From Clarkia xantiana subsp. parviflora (taxonomy: Eukaryota; Streptophyta; Magnoliopsida; Myrtales; Onagraceae): a DNA stretch of 64,000 nt. The notes below the pieces were generated by a model. The model was not told where the DNA came from and searched no databases. It saw only the letters and a program-made list of their open reading frames with translations. Shown in pieces: positions 32,726 through 42,960 of this stretch (its first letter is position 1; each line of letters begins with the position of its first letter). The DNA lies in contig JAPTYO010000022.1 of NCBI GenBank assembly GCA_036873135.1, forward strand, positions 7,345,785-7,409,784, given 5' to 3'. A program made the translations under genes and the position numbers.

Positions 32726-33635
32726 TGATGGATATACGCCCAATTTGAACCCGTTGACTTCCAAACCGTTGTATTTTTATCGTCCCATTTATGATTTCCA
32801 ATCGAAACTTCAACCCGGACACTTCGCGAGAACATCAACGGCTCGGACGGGGCCGAAGCGCCCGTCCGACGGAGGCGAACTCACCTAGGTGAGGTTGGGT
32901 GGCCACACCCGACCTCCCCTAGGGGAGATCGGGTCAGCCGACCCGATCTCCCCTAGGGGAGATCGGGTTGGCCAACCCGATCTCTCCTAGGAGAGATCGG
33001 GTCAGCCAACCCGATCTCTCCTAGGAGAGATCGGGTCGGCCAACCCGATCCCTCCTAGGAGGGATGGGGTTGGCCAACCCCACCCTCCCTAGGAGGGGTT
33101 GGGTGCCCTCACCCAACCCCTACCCTCGGGGGTCGGATTCCTCCCCCCCCCAAGGGTCCCGACACCACTCTCAGACGCCCATGCTCGGTCCACTCCGCCT
33201 ACCTCCTCCGAATCCTAAGGTCTTAATTATATACTTAAAGGTTAATTAATTGTGTTTAGAGGTTAACGATGTCATTAAGTCACCTTAATGACATCGTTGC
33301 CTATAAATACCCCACATTCACAACTCATTTGAACATCTTGGCTATTTGGACAATTTAGCTCTGACATCTCTCTAGCTTTATCTCTCTAGAAGTATAGTTC
33401 TGACTTAGGCATCGGAGAGGGTTCACCAGGCACCACCCCCCCCTCCTCCGTGTCTGGTATTTCCCCTTTTGCAGGGCAAAGGGAGAGAAGAAGAGAAGGA
33501 ACCAAGGGAAGAAGGAACGGAAGAAGGACATAGGAAAAGACAAGGCGACTTGAGAAGACCGGATCACACACACCCCCCCTATAAGGAGTGGGATTAAAGC
33601 CGACACCCCGTTGACTGAGATCCCATAACTTAACA
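32726..33635 (+). repeat. A2 3' LTR
   Basis: 910 bp, nearly identical to the 5' LTR but lacking one 34-bp palindromic unit; promoter palindrome at 33265-33298. Confidence 0.92.
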
Positions 33636-33823
33636 GGACCAAACATATTGATATGAAATACAATTATGCCAAATCTGTTGTGGAAGACAATATAATCACT
33701 TTAGAATACTTGTCCACAGACAATATGGTCGCAGACCCATTAACTAAGCCATTATATAGAGAAATTTTCGAAAAGCACGTAAACTGCTTGGATTACGTAG
33801 GGCTTAATAAGTGGCTTGTATGA
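33636..33823 (+). pseudogene. C1 Copia RNase H, second part
   Basis: Resumes directly after A2: KHIDMKYNYAKSVVED, LEYLSTDNMVADPLTKPLYR and VGLNKWLV, then TGA at 33821-33823. This is the normal C terminus of Copia Pol. Confidence 0.88.
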
Positions 33824-34915
33824 CTGATGAAATTCTGACATTTGAAATAATATTTTGATTGAATAAAAGAATTGCAAATTGAGTGATGATCTATCGACGT
33901 CATAATGATAAATAACATCGGATTTTACGATCTATAAACTAAGTTGTATGAAGAGGTAAAACAATTCCACCAAAATTATGTCGGATGTGAACCTTACCTC
34001 GTCACACATGCACGGTCATCTTGTAGGAGAGGGGAACCTCTACCACAACAAGATTGGCTAAGAACCAGGGGATAAACCTGGTTAAACGAAACGATAACTT
34101 CGTCACGCTTATAGCATGACTTAATCTTCGTTTTGTAAATCGCCGTGTTAGACTCTGTCCATCACTAAATCACATCCAGGGCCAGATGAAAGACTCTGCG
34201 ATAGCATCATTGACATATCTCACCCCTGGCTTGCCCAGGTGTGCTATCGACGCGTGCCATGTTCGACCACGGGGTCATGCTCGGTTGTGCTAACTAGAAT
34301 CCTTGTGATTCAAAGGGTGCATACTTCTTCACCTTGAGCGTGTGATTGATCCCGGGTGTCTTATGAAGAGGTACCCAAAATATCCTCTCGGACTCAGAAC
34401 TTATACCTAAGGTCTAGCTCAATGTTCGCTTCCCGGCGTACAAGCGTAGAGCCAAAAAAAAACGACCAAGTGACCACGTCTTGGAAACCAGTTGAGTTAG
34501 ACTAAGGGTATAAGCTATGAGGATGGTCATGTTCACCTGAAATTCACCGACTCTTGTGTTCACAAGGTGGCCATCAACCGGATATTAGCTGAAGGCTGTG
34601 AACACTTGTACGGATGCCCTGGAGAAGTATTCCTATGTGGAAAACTGGGCAATTGGAGAATTATCAGTTGACCAAGGATACAGTGCGGTACATATTTTAT
34701 TTTTTACAGGATTTATTTACGAAAGGGAATCAACGTTCTATGGGCACTACAACACTCCTAACAAATGAGTAGCACGATGCCCGTTGTATCCGCCGGTCGC
34801 ACGGCAAACCTCGTATGAACTATTCGGAGACGGAGACAATGACTGAAGAATGAAATGTTGATGCTATTGGATGACAATACATTAACAGGCACCCTCCCAT
34901 TCCGGCGAGTGGAGC
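33824..34915 (+). other. C1 3' untranslated region
   Basis: Non-coding sequence between the Pol stop and the 3' LTR. No gene, array or clear polypurine tract seen. Confidence 0.6.
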
Positions 34916-36468
34916 TGTTAGCATGTGGTGGCGTGGCGCCGTAATTGGTAGCCCGTCAATGTTAAGGAAATTACCTAAGTTAATTAGGTAATTGTCACAT
35001 TAGATTAATTGGGCCAGATCCAATCCCTAATTGACATGGGAGGCCCAAAATTGGGCCTCCCCCTTAATTAGTATGGTTTGGCCGAACCATGTACCACATT
35101 AGTTGGAGTGGACTTTTGTCCACTCCAACAATGCTATATATAGGGTAGGGCTGAGCTCAGGACGGGACGGGCGGGCTTTTGCTTAAAAAAAGCCCAAGCC
35201 CGAATTTTTCGGGCTTCCTAAAACATGGCCCGAGCCCTACCTCAAGTCTATAATAAAAGGCCCGCCCGAGTTGGGCTATCAGAACTCGGGACGGGCTCGG
35301 GCTAGCCCGAAATTATTAACCTAAAATTGAAAAGAAAGGCCGAAGTACCATCAACAACATGCCAAAAGGCAAATATCTTCTCACATCTGAGATGCACGAA
35401 ATCAAATAAAAATCAGTTTAACTTGAAATTACAGTAAAAAAGAAAATTCATGTAAAGAACATGCTGCTTCTGGAATAGTGAATGGAATCAAAGATGAGGA
35501 TTTTTCGGCGACCACTATAGTGGATCAGCTTCAACCCAGTGAAGAAGAAGAATAAGAAGATGGAGGAGAGGCCGATAGGAAGCTCCAATCAGCAGTGCCG
35601 TAGTAGGAGAGTGATCGAGACGAGGGACAACTCGAGAGACCGAGACGAGGGAGCTCGAAAAGGCGCGGCGATAGAGTTGAAGATCTACGACGCTAGAGAT
35701 TTTAAGATTTGCGGATGGAGCGTTCTATTTTCTAGGCGAGGGAAGCAGTGACAGTGATGTTCAAGGATAGGGGCTGCGGCGCTAGGCTCTGATTCTGTAG
35801 TCCTGTTAAATCTAAATGAGCTAGGTTAGGTTACTATAACAAGCCTTTAGCTTAGTGGGCCAAGCATATGGGCTGTAAACAGCATAATAGTTGGATTGTA
35901 TAGGAAATACGAGTTATTAAAAAAAATTCGGGACGGGCTCAGGATTCTCGGGTTTTTGGCTAAAAAGCCCGAGCCCGAGCCCGAATTTACAAGGGGAGTC
36001 CCGCCCGTTCGGGCTTGGGCTTAATTTCGGGACGGGCTTTTCGGGACTGGATCGGGACGGGCTCGTCGGGATTTCGGGCTCGTCGGGATTCTTGCTCAGC
36101 CCTAATATATGGGGTCTCCTAAGGGGTTTAACAAATCAATCAAATTAATAAGTCCCTCCATTGAGTCCCTCCATTGAGGAACTTGAGAGAAACCCTATCA
36201 CCCTTAGTTGAGATTTTCGGTATACACCAGTCCGAGGTTCTGTCCCCGTTGAAGAATCGATCAGAGGATTTACTGTGGAGCTTATACCGCGTAGGACTTC
36301 TTCTCACGAAGAACTTGTACGGGTCCTGACCGGAGGATCAGAACTCCCTGCCCAACGTTCTTGGGCAGGAAAGCTATTGATGTATGTCTACATTTTTCCG
36401 CTGCGTAATTAGATTACTTACTAGTACACGTTTAGCATTCCATAGTATTACGTCCCCGTAATCCAACA
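34916..36468 (+). repeat. C1 3' LTR (split by hAT-like element)
   Basis: Matches the 5' LTR over 34916-35145 and 36105-36468. It carries a small tandem duplication (TCCCTCCATTGAG twice near 36150-36177). Confidence 0.9.
35146..36104. mobile_element. Non-autonomous hAT-like DNA transposon (959 bp)
   Basis: Perfect 11-bp terminal inverted repeats TAGGGCTGAGC / GCTCAGCCCTA. They are flanked by 8-bp target duplications ATATAGGG (35138-35145) and ATATATGG (36105-36112), 7 of 8 matching. Removing the element and one copy restores the C1 LTR as seen at 5274-5841. TIR style and 8-bp duplication are hAT-like. Subterminal regions are full of CGGGCTCGGGCT / GGGACGGGC motifs on both sides, as in many plant hAT derivatives. 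A short open frame at 35539-35751 has no domain; no transposase. Confidence 0.85.
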
Positions 36469-36473
36469 TTTAA

Positions 36474-36734
36474 TTCGTTATTTACCTAGGAAATTTAGGT
36501 ATCTAGTTAGCCTTATAATTAAATAGTGTCGACTCTTTCAGAATCCATGTTTTCAAAACGTTAATCGTCATAGGTCAGATTTTAGGTCCGACACTCATTT
36601 TTTAATAAAAATCACTGATTGATTGGTCAGATTCCTGATGGAGAGAAAAAATTTCCTAATTTAATTGATATCTTTCCGCAAAATCTCCGGCCGAAAATCA
36701 TTTCTGTAGAAAATCTCTTGCATCTTTAGCTAAC
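36474..36734 (+). other. Old Gypsy-type LTR end and junction
   Basis: Continues 5268 after C1. TGTCGACTCTTTC at about 36537 may be a decayed primer binding site of the TGGCGACTC type. From about 36600 it passes into the minus-strand Copia fragment without a clear boundary. Confidence 0.35.
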
Positions 36735-37314
36735 TTAAATCTTCATAATAACATGCTAATTGAAGGAATAGACGTATTAGTGAACCATGTGATGATTCGA
36801 TGATTTGCAGCATCCCAATTGTCAAGGCGTTCGACATATGACTCATCTTTTTCTTGGTCATCTGTAACAGGTTTCTTTTTATCACCAGTAATATATCTCC
36901 AAAGCATTCGACCCTTAAGATAACTACGCATAGCTTGAGCCCAATGATTATAATTTTTTCTACCGTTAAGGATAATTTGAACGGGTTGTGAAACATCATT
37001 CACTAATTGGGTGGCCAAGGAATTAAAAAAAAAGGTCAAATGAAGCAAACCAGGAGTGAAGATAACGCGTTGCAAACTGTGAAATTTTCGTATGAGAGCG
37101 TCGCTAGAGAATTATTAGTGGTGAAGCTTTGCGGGCTGTCGTTGATGACGATTGTTGTGAAATCGTCGATGAATTAGCCTAAAAAGGCTCTGATACAATG
37201 ATAATTGTAATATGAATATGTATTTTGTATATCTTGTATTAATATGTACATTGGAAGTCTCAATTTATAGATAGAGCTAATAGGCTAATAAGAAAGAGGC
37301 AATGAACAGCTACA
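36735..37314 (-). mobile_element. Fragment of short-LTR Copia element (minus)
   Basis: Minus-strand order is LTR (37314-37199, 116 bp, TGTAGCTGTTC...AATTATCA), primer binding site TTGTATCAGAGCC (37198-37186, initiator-Met type with one mismatch), then a Gag start. The Gag start at 37075-36743 carries the Copia N-terminal signature ILNGRKNYNHWAQAMRSYLKG and MLWRYITGDKKKPVT. The Gag frame is broken and the element ends abruptly near 36600; RT and the other LTR are absent. It sits directly against the OGDH C-terminal scrap. Confidence 0.75.
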
Positions 37315-37319
37315 TAGGA

Positions 37320-37355
37320 CCGAGACTGGGGCGTGGGGGTTTTGAGGATGTAAAG
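37320..37355 (+). pseudogene. OGDH E1 C-terminal fragment, left part
   Basis: Reads PRLGRGGFEDVK in frame with the piece at 47704 once A3 and one TAAAG duplication are removed. RGxFED(I/V)KYVGR is the conserved C-terminal signature of plant 2-oxoglutarate dehydrogenase E1. Same strand as the N-terminal scrap at 787. Confidence 0.7.
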
Positions 37356-38571
37356 TGTTAGGTTATAAAGTATAGGTCAACGGGTCGTCAATCTAGAATT
37401 TATCTCCCACTAATGAAATGTCGGGTTCAGTGTTCCTAGGACTAGTCATTCTGATACATGCCCTTCTGCTCCCTTGGGGTAGTCGTTCTGATATATGTCC
37501 TTCTCTTCTCTCCTTCTGATCTCCTTTTCTTCTCTCCTTCTGACCTCCTTTCCTTCTCTCCTTTTGACCTCCTGAGGCTTGTACTTCTTACCCCTGGGGC
37601 TTGTCCTACTGCTCTATGCTCTTCTGCTTCCTTGGCTCTCTTCTCCTTGCCACCCTGCAAGAGGGGCAATACCAGGCACAGAGGGGGGGGGGGTGGTGCC
37701 TGATGAACCCTCTCCGATGCCTAAGTCAGTACGGTTTTAGAGAGATAAAGCTAGAGAGATGTCAGAGCAAAATTGTGCAACTTGCCGAGATGTCCGAATG
37801 AATAGTGGAGGTGGGGTATTTATAGACAACGGTGTCATTAAGGTGGCTTAATGACATCGTTAACCTTTAAACGCAGTTAATTAACATTTAAACACATAAT
37901 TAAGACCTTAGGATACGGAGAAGGTTGGCGGAATAAACCGAGTATGGGAGTCGCAAAATGGTGCCGGAGCCCTTGGGGCGGATGAAAAATCCGACCCCAA
38001 AGGGCAGGGACCGGGTGTCGGAACCTTCGGGGTCGGGTCGAGGATCCGACCCCGAGGACTTGGGGTCGGGTGAATGGGCCCGGTCAAACAAGTTTGACCG
38101 GGTGAGGGGGGTCTCCCAGTCAAACCAAGTTTGACTGGGAGCCCCCCTCCCTTTCCCCTTCCACCCGATCTCTCAATAGAGAGATCGGGTGGGAGAGGCC
38201 TCCTCCCAGTCAAACTTTTGACTGGGAGCCTCTCCCTCCTCCCAATCTCTCTTACGAGAGATTGGGAGGGTCTCCACCCGGTCAAACCAAGGTTTGACCG
38301 GGTGCTCCCACCCAGTCAAACCTTGGTTTGACTGGGTTCTCCCACCCAGTCAAACCTTGGTTTGACTGGGTTCACCCACCCGGTCAAACCATGGTTTGAC
38401 CGGGTCGGAAAATTCGGATGTTTGGGGCTGGCGCGTTTTTTCTGATTCGGACCGTTTCTTTTTGTGGGTAACATACTTGGGCCAAAAGTTTCGATTTACA
38501 ATCATTAACGGGGTGATAAAAATTGAAACGAATCAGAAGTCAACGGGTTCAAATTGGGCGTATATCCATCA
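37356..38571 (-). repeat. A3 3' LTR
   Basis: 1216 bp. Promoter palindrome at 37828-37861. The variable palindromic array (about 38060-38410) uses different units from A1/A2, built around CAGTCAAACC/GGTTTGACTG and CGATCTCTC/GAGAGATCG. Confidence 0.9.
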
Positions 38572-39700
38572 CATGCCCCCGAGTCAACCAATGGCCTGAC
38601 CCTTGATTGACTCTATTTTAGGATGGTATGACACGCGCAATTTGAAACCGGGGTTTTACCTCCTTGTCTGAATGCCTGCTTACCCATGGATGCGTGCCTC
38701 TGACTCTGCCCCCTGCCTTATGAGATAGAGGAATTGTAAACGTCAGAGTAGCACGGACGTGTGCCTAGGCACGCGTCCGTTTGAGGTGGGAGTAATAAAT
38801 CTATCTTTGCTACAGGCGTATACTCGAAAAATACACGCTTGCATAAGGATGCAATACGAATACACCTAAGTGACTCATGCTTCAATTTCGTGCCGGGATT
38901 TTGCCCAAGTGAAGGAAAATTTAATTTTGGTCCGAAATTTTTCTAAGTATGGGATACTAGAAAATACGCCTAGGATGTTAACTAGGAGTGAACATGGACA
39001 TATCATGAACATGAGGATGTGTACTAGCATACATGCAAGTAGGAACATAAGGATGGGAGTGAGTATAGACATGCTGCGATTGTAGTCATGGATGTATGCA
39101 TAAATATATGGCGGTCACGTGCATGGACGTCTAAATGTTTGAACACACGGGAGGGTGTATGTGGGCATGCATATGAGTGCAAGCATGAACATGTAAGTAT
39201 GTATGGATGGGTTGTGAGTATAAGCATGAGTGATGACATTGATGTACCTGTAGATGTTAATCATGAATATGAGCATAAATGCAAAGGTGAGAGCATAGAC
39301 TTCTCCTTTACTTGAGGGTGGGGACTCTGCCACTCAATGGGACACAACGTTCCGCCTCCCTCGTACTAGCGTGAGCATTTTCCATTAATCTCGACCTTCG
39401 GCATGTGTAACATTTTTCCTTCATTCGTTGGAGCGTGTGTATAGCTCTTGACCTTTACCCTGCAATTTGTTCCCCATAAAAGTGAGGGTGAAAAAGTTTA
39501 CAAGCGTTCTTCTTACCGCCGCGAGCGAAGGGTTCTATTGACATGTGTTAAGGGTTGACCCTTCCTTCGGATGTGCTAGAGCGTTGCTCCATTTGGGGAA
39601 ACTAAAAGTTCGCCCTCTTCCCTTGGTGTTAAGGTTGCCCCCGTAGTAGGCATATCTCGCCCCTCCATGAGTAAGGGTCGATCTTTGCGTTGGTTGCTCG
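38572..39700 (-). other. A3 polypurine tract and 3' untranslated region
   Basis: In element orientation it ends GACTCGGGGGCATG (38585-38572). It holds the 28-bp palindrome at 38753-38780 and sequence matching A1 14341-15475. No gene. Confidence 0.6.
38753..38780. promoter_or_regulatory. Conserved 3' UTR palindrome (A3)
   Basis: 28-bp near-palindrome (ACGGACGTGTGCC and complement); the only unmatched pair is a T/G wobble. Counterpart of 15268 and 32516. Confidence 0.5.
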
Positions 39701-40540
39701 TATAGATGACTCACTTTTGGGAAGCTTTCTTCTTCAGACAGGGAAACCTTGAAGATCGTTTTCCAAGGTAGTCAGACCAAATCTGACCGTCCTGTGTCTT
39801 GGGTGTCCGAGGTGGACTCGTATGAGGCAGGGACTCGTATGACCCCTTGTAGGTTGATTTCATGGAGAAACATACAAGGTGTGGGCAGAGCGTTCCGAAC
39901 GTACTGTTGAATCAGATGAGAGGGAAGAACCCTCTAGTTCTGCTTATCAGGCCAAGAAATTTTCTAAGTCAGGGGTGGTTGCTAATGCTTCCAGTATGTT
40001 CTTTTTCCCTTCTTTTTTCTTTGTGATATACTTATGATCGTTCTCATGCTGCTTCCTTCTTGTTGTTAGAGCGTTCTTCCCTGGTTACCGAATGGTTCTT
40101 GTGGTGGGTGAGAGTTCAAGTCAACCTAAATCCAAGGCGCGGAAACCTGACTCTGAGGTCGGGCCCTCGGCTGCCAAGGAGAAGGAAACCGCGAGAGGCT
40201 CTCCTTCAAGTGCCCCCTTGCTGACTCCCTCCCATGACAAGGAGGTAGTGGTTGAAGAGGCACCCTCTTTGCTTGACAAAAGGAAACAACCTGTGGCTGG
40301 CGATGGGGTGATCATAGGTCTTGATGTCTCTTCTCTATCCCCTGCCCCCCAGCCGAGGGGCCGAGTCTCAAGTTTATTTCATCTTCATGTAGATTTGACG
40401 ACTTTGAAAGTGTTTTTGTCTTTCCTATGGGTTATGTTATTAACCCCTGCGTTGAAGATTTTTCTTTTGGTGATGGGTGTGATCATCACCTTTCATTGAG
40501 GTTCCTTTCTCTTGCCGTGGCTCTGATTAAGATAGCAAAT
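39701..40540 (+). pseudogene. A3 antisense gene remnant
   Basis: Plus strand, opposite to A3. The frame at 40092-40499 reads SKARKPDSEVGPSAAKEKE and SHDKEVVVEEAPSLLDKR, as in A1 and related to exon 4 of the A2 antisense gene. A scrap near 39710-39760 matches the end of exon 2. Broken by stops; not functional. Confidence 0.75.
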
Positions 40541-40892
40541 TCTTGCTTTGGAGTTTGGTGGAGACTGCTCTTGAGTTAGCCTCTACTAGTATCGTAGTTG
40601 TGATCGTTGTGGGGATCGTTTTGTTATATGCCCTCAATAGTGCTTGTCGTTATTCTTTGCTTCATGGTTGATTTCGTGAGATATGGAGGTTGTCTTCATA
40701 ATGAGGACGTCTCCTTCCTAGTATCACCTAGTGGGTTGAAATATAAGTGCCTACCTTTGATGAGCGTACGAAGGGTGTTGTTTTTCCCTTTTTTTTGAAC
40801 CTCCTCCTAGGGCTAGGCGTAGCCTTTTGATGTTCGTGGTCGGGATGGTGTCTTTACAATTCATGTCTTTGACAGATGTTTTATGATGTGCT
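40541..40892. other. A3 spacer
   Basis: Non-coding, matches A1 13146-13464. Nothing further seen. Confidence 0.5.
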
Positions 40893-41155
40893 GCCATGAT
40901 AATCACTTCGGGGTATGTGGACGAGATAGCCACTTCGTGATGTGTCGGAGTGATAGCCCTTCTGTAGTGTGTGGACATGATAGCCAGTTCAGGGTATGTG
41001 GACATGATAGCCACTTCAAGGTATGTGGACATGATAGCCACCTCAAGGTATGTGGACATGATAGCCACTTCAAGGTGTGTGGACATGATAGCAACTTTAG
41101 TGTATGTGGACATGATAGCAACTTCAGTGTATGTGGACATGATAGCCACATCACG
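40893..41155 (-). repeat. A3 minisatellite, 27-bp unit
   Basis: Same 27-bp unit as A1 12949-13145 (core GTATGTGGACATGATAGCCA on this strand), about nine to ten copies, at least two more than in A1. Confidence 0.88.
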
Positions 41156-41794
41156 ATGTATGGAGTTGTGCTTTAGTATTCCTTTCTCATTGGAGAGCCT
41201 TCATTGCTATAGTTGCCTTTTGTGTAGGCTATGTTTGTTGGGTTAGGTCCCGATGTCTCGTCTTGTCGGATGTTGTATCCTTTATGCTCTTTAGATGTCT
41301 CCTTCATGAGTTGTGCTTGACGATGTTCAAGTCTGATACGAGCATAGGTCACGCGAGGGCGACATGCATGACAATAACATTTGTCGGAGGTTGATTTGTG
41401 TGGCTTGTAAGACAATTCTCTTCTTGATGGGTCGAGCTTATTTTGAGAGCTTTGACCTTCGGATTTCATGTCTTTGCTATCCTTCTTGGTGGTGTTGGGT
41501 TCCTTTGAGATACTTCTCTTGACTTGTGATATGGGTGGTAGGATAACTCGTTACTTTTCATGATAACCTCTTGTGCTTCTGTATATGATCCTTTGGTCAT
41601 GGACTCTTCTTTTGGTGTGTTTCCTTTACTTATTCTTCTTTCTTGTTTTCCTTCATGTCATACCTGCTATTTCATCAAGAAAAAACATTATGTGTTCTCC
41701 ATATGACTTTACCTTGAGATTATTTTCTCATTGGATCCTTCTGAGCATGGTGCAATGATCTCTTATGATACCCTTTACATGGTATGTATGGTAC
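41156..41794. other. A3 spacer
   Basis: Non-coding, matches A1 12328-12948 in reverse orientation. Confidence 0.5.
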
Positions 41795-42960
41795 TGTTAG
41801 ACCAAAGATACGCTCTTGGTGGGCGTCGAATCTGATCACGAGACAGGCTCTCGGAGGGCACTTAACGTTTCTCAGGATAGGCTCCCGGAGGGCACAGGTT
41901 AAACCAAAGATACGCTCTTGGTTGGCGTCGAAACTATTCGCGAGACAGGCTCTCGGAGGGCACTTAACGTTTCACAGGATAGGCTCCCGGAGGGCACAGG
42001 TTAGACCAGAGATATACTCTTGGTTGGTGTTGAGAACTGTTCACGAGACAGGCTCTCGGAGGGCGCTTAACGTTTCACAGGATAGGCTCCCGGAGGGCAC
42101 AGGTTAGACCAGAGATATACTCTTGGTTGGCGTTTGAAAACTGTTCACGAGACAGGCTCTCGGAGGGCGCTTAACGTTTCACAGTATAGGCTCCCGGAGG
42201 GCACAGGTTAAACCAAAGATACGCTCCTGGTTGGCGTTTGAAAACTGTTCACGAGACAGGCTCTCGGAGGGCGCTTAACGTTTCACAGGATAGGCTCCCG
42301 GAGGGCACAGGTTAAACCAAAGATACGCTCCTGGTTGGCGTTGAAAACTGTTCACGAGACAGGCTCTCGGAGGGCGCTTAACGTTTCACAGGATAGGCTC
42401 CCGGAGGGCTCAGGTTAGACCAAAGATACGCTCCTGGTTGGCGTTGAAAACTGTTCACGAGACAGGCTCTCGGAGGGCGCTTAGCGTTTCACAGGATAGG
42501 CTCCCGGAGGGCTCAGGTTAGACCAAAGATACGCTCCTGGTGGGCGTCGAAGCTGGTAGTTTGAAATCTACCTCAAGATACGCTCCTGGGGGCGTCGAAT
42601 CTGGTAGTGTTTTTTCTACCTCAAGATACGCTCTTGGGGGCGTCGAATCTGGTAGGTTGCAAATCTACCTCAAGATACGCTCCTGGGGGCGTCGAAATTC
42701 GTAGTTTTTGGAAACCACTCTCAAGATACGCTCTTGGTGCGTCGAAGGTCGTAGTGTAATAACTACTCTCAAGATACGCTCTTGGGGGCGTCGAAGGTCG
42801 TAGTATGAACACTACTCTCAAGATACGCTCTTGGGGGCGTCGAATCTGTTCGCGGGATAGGCTCCCGGAGGGCACAGGGTTCGTAGTTTTAGAACTACTC
42901 TCAAGATACGCTCTTGGGGGCGTCGAATGTGTTCGCGGGATTGGCTCCCGGAGGGCTCAT
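41795..42960 (-). repeat. A3 tandem repeat array
   Basis: Reverse-orientation copy of the A1 array, with both unit types and hairpin spacers (GTAGTATGAACACTAC and relatives). Unit numbers differ from A1. Confidence 0.9.

Larger units (their letters stand above)
22794..33635 (+). mobile_element. Gypsy-type retrotransposon A2 (non-autonomous, young)
   Basis: LTRs at 22794-23736 and 32726-33635 with perfect target duplications GGACC (22789-22793 and 33636-33640). The two LTRs are almost identical by eye; the main difference is one extra 34-bp palindromic unit in the 5' LTR. Inside: primer binding site, one long Gag-Pro-Gag' frame (23788-27069), repeat array (27332-28255), an intact antisense multi-exon gene (28729-31124), 3' UTR, polypurine tract. 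No RT, RNase H or integrase. It is the best-preserved member of family A here. Confidence 0.93.
5274..36468 (+). mobile_element. Copia LTR retrotransposon C1 (host of nested insertions)
   Basis: LTRs at 5274-5841 and 34916-36468 start TGTTAGCATGTGG and end CCAACA. Perfect 5-bp target duplications TTTAA flank the element (5269-5273 and 36469-36473). An initiator-Met-tRNA type primer binding site follows the 5' LTR. The coding order is Gag, (lost protease/integrase), RT, RNase H, which is the Copia order. The interior is cut by A1 (6255-16419), a solo LTR (19809-20569) and A2 (22794-33635), and the 3' LTR by a hAT-like element. The two LTRs differ by visibly more substitutions than those of the nested elements, so C1 is older. 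The element is dead. Confidence 0.9.
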
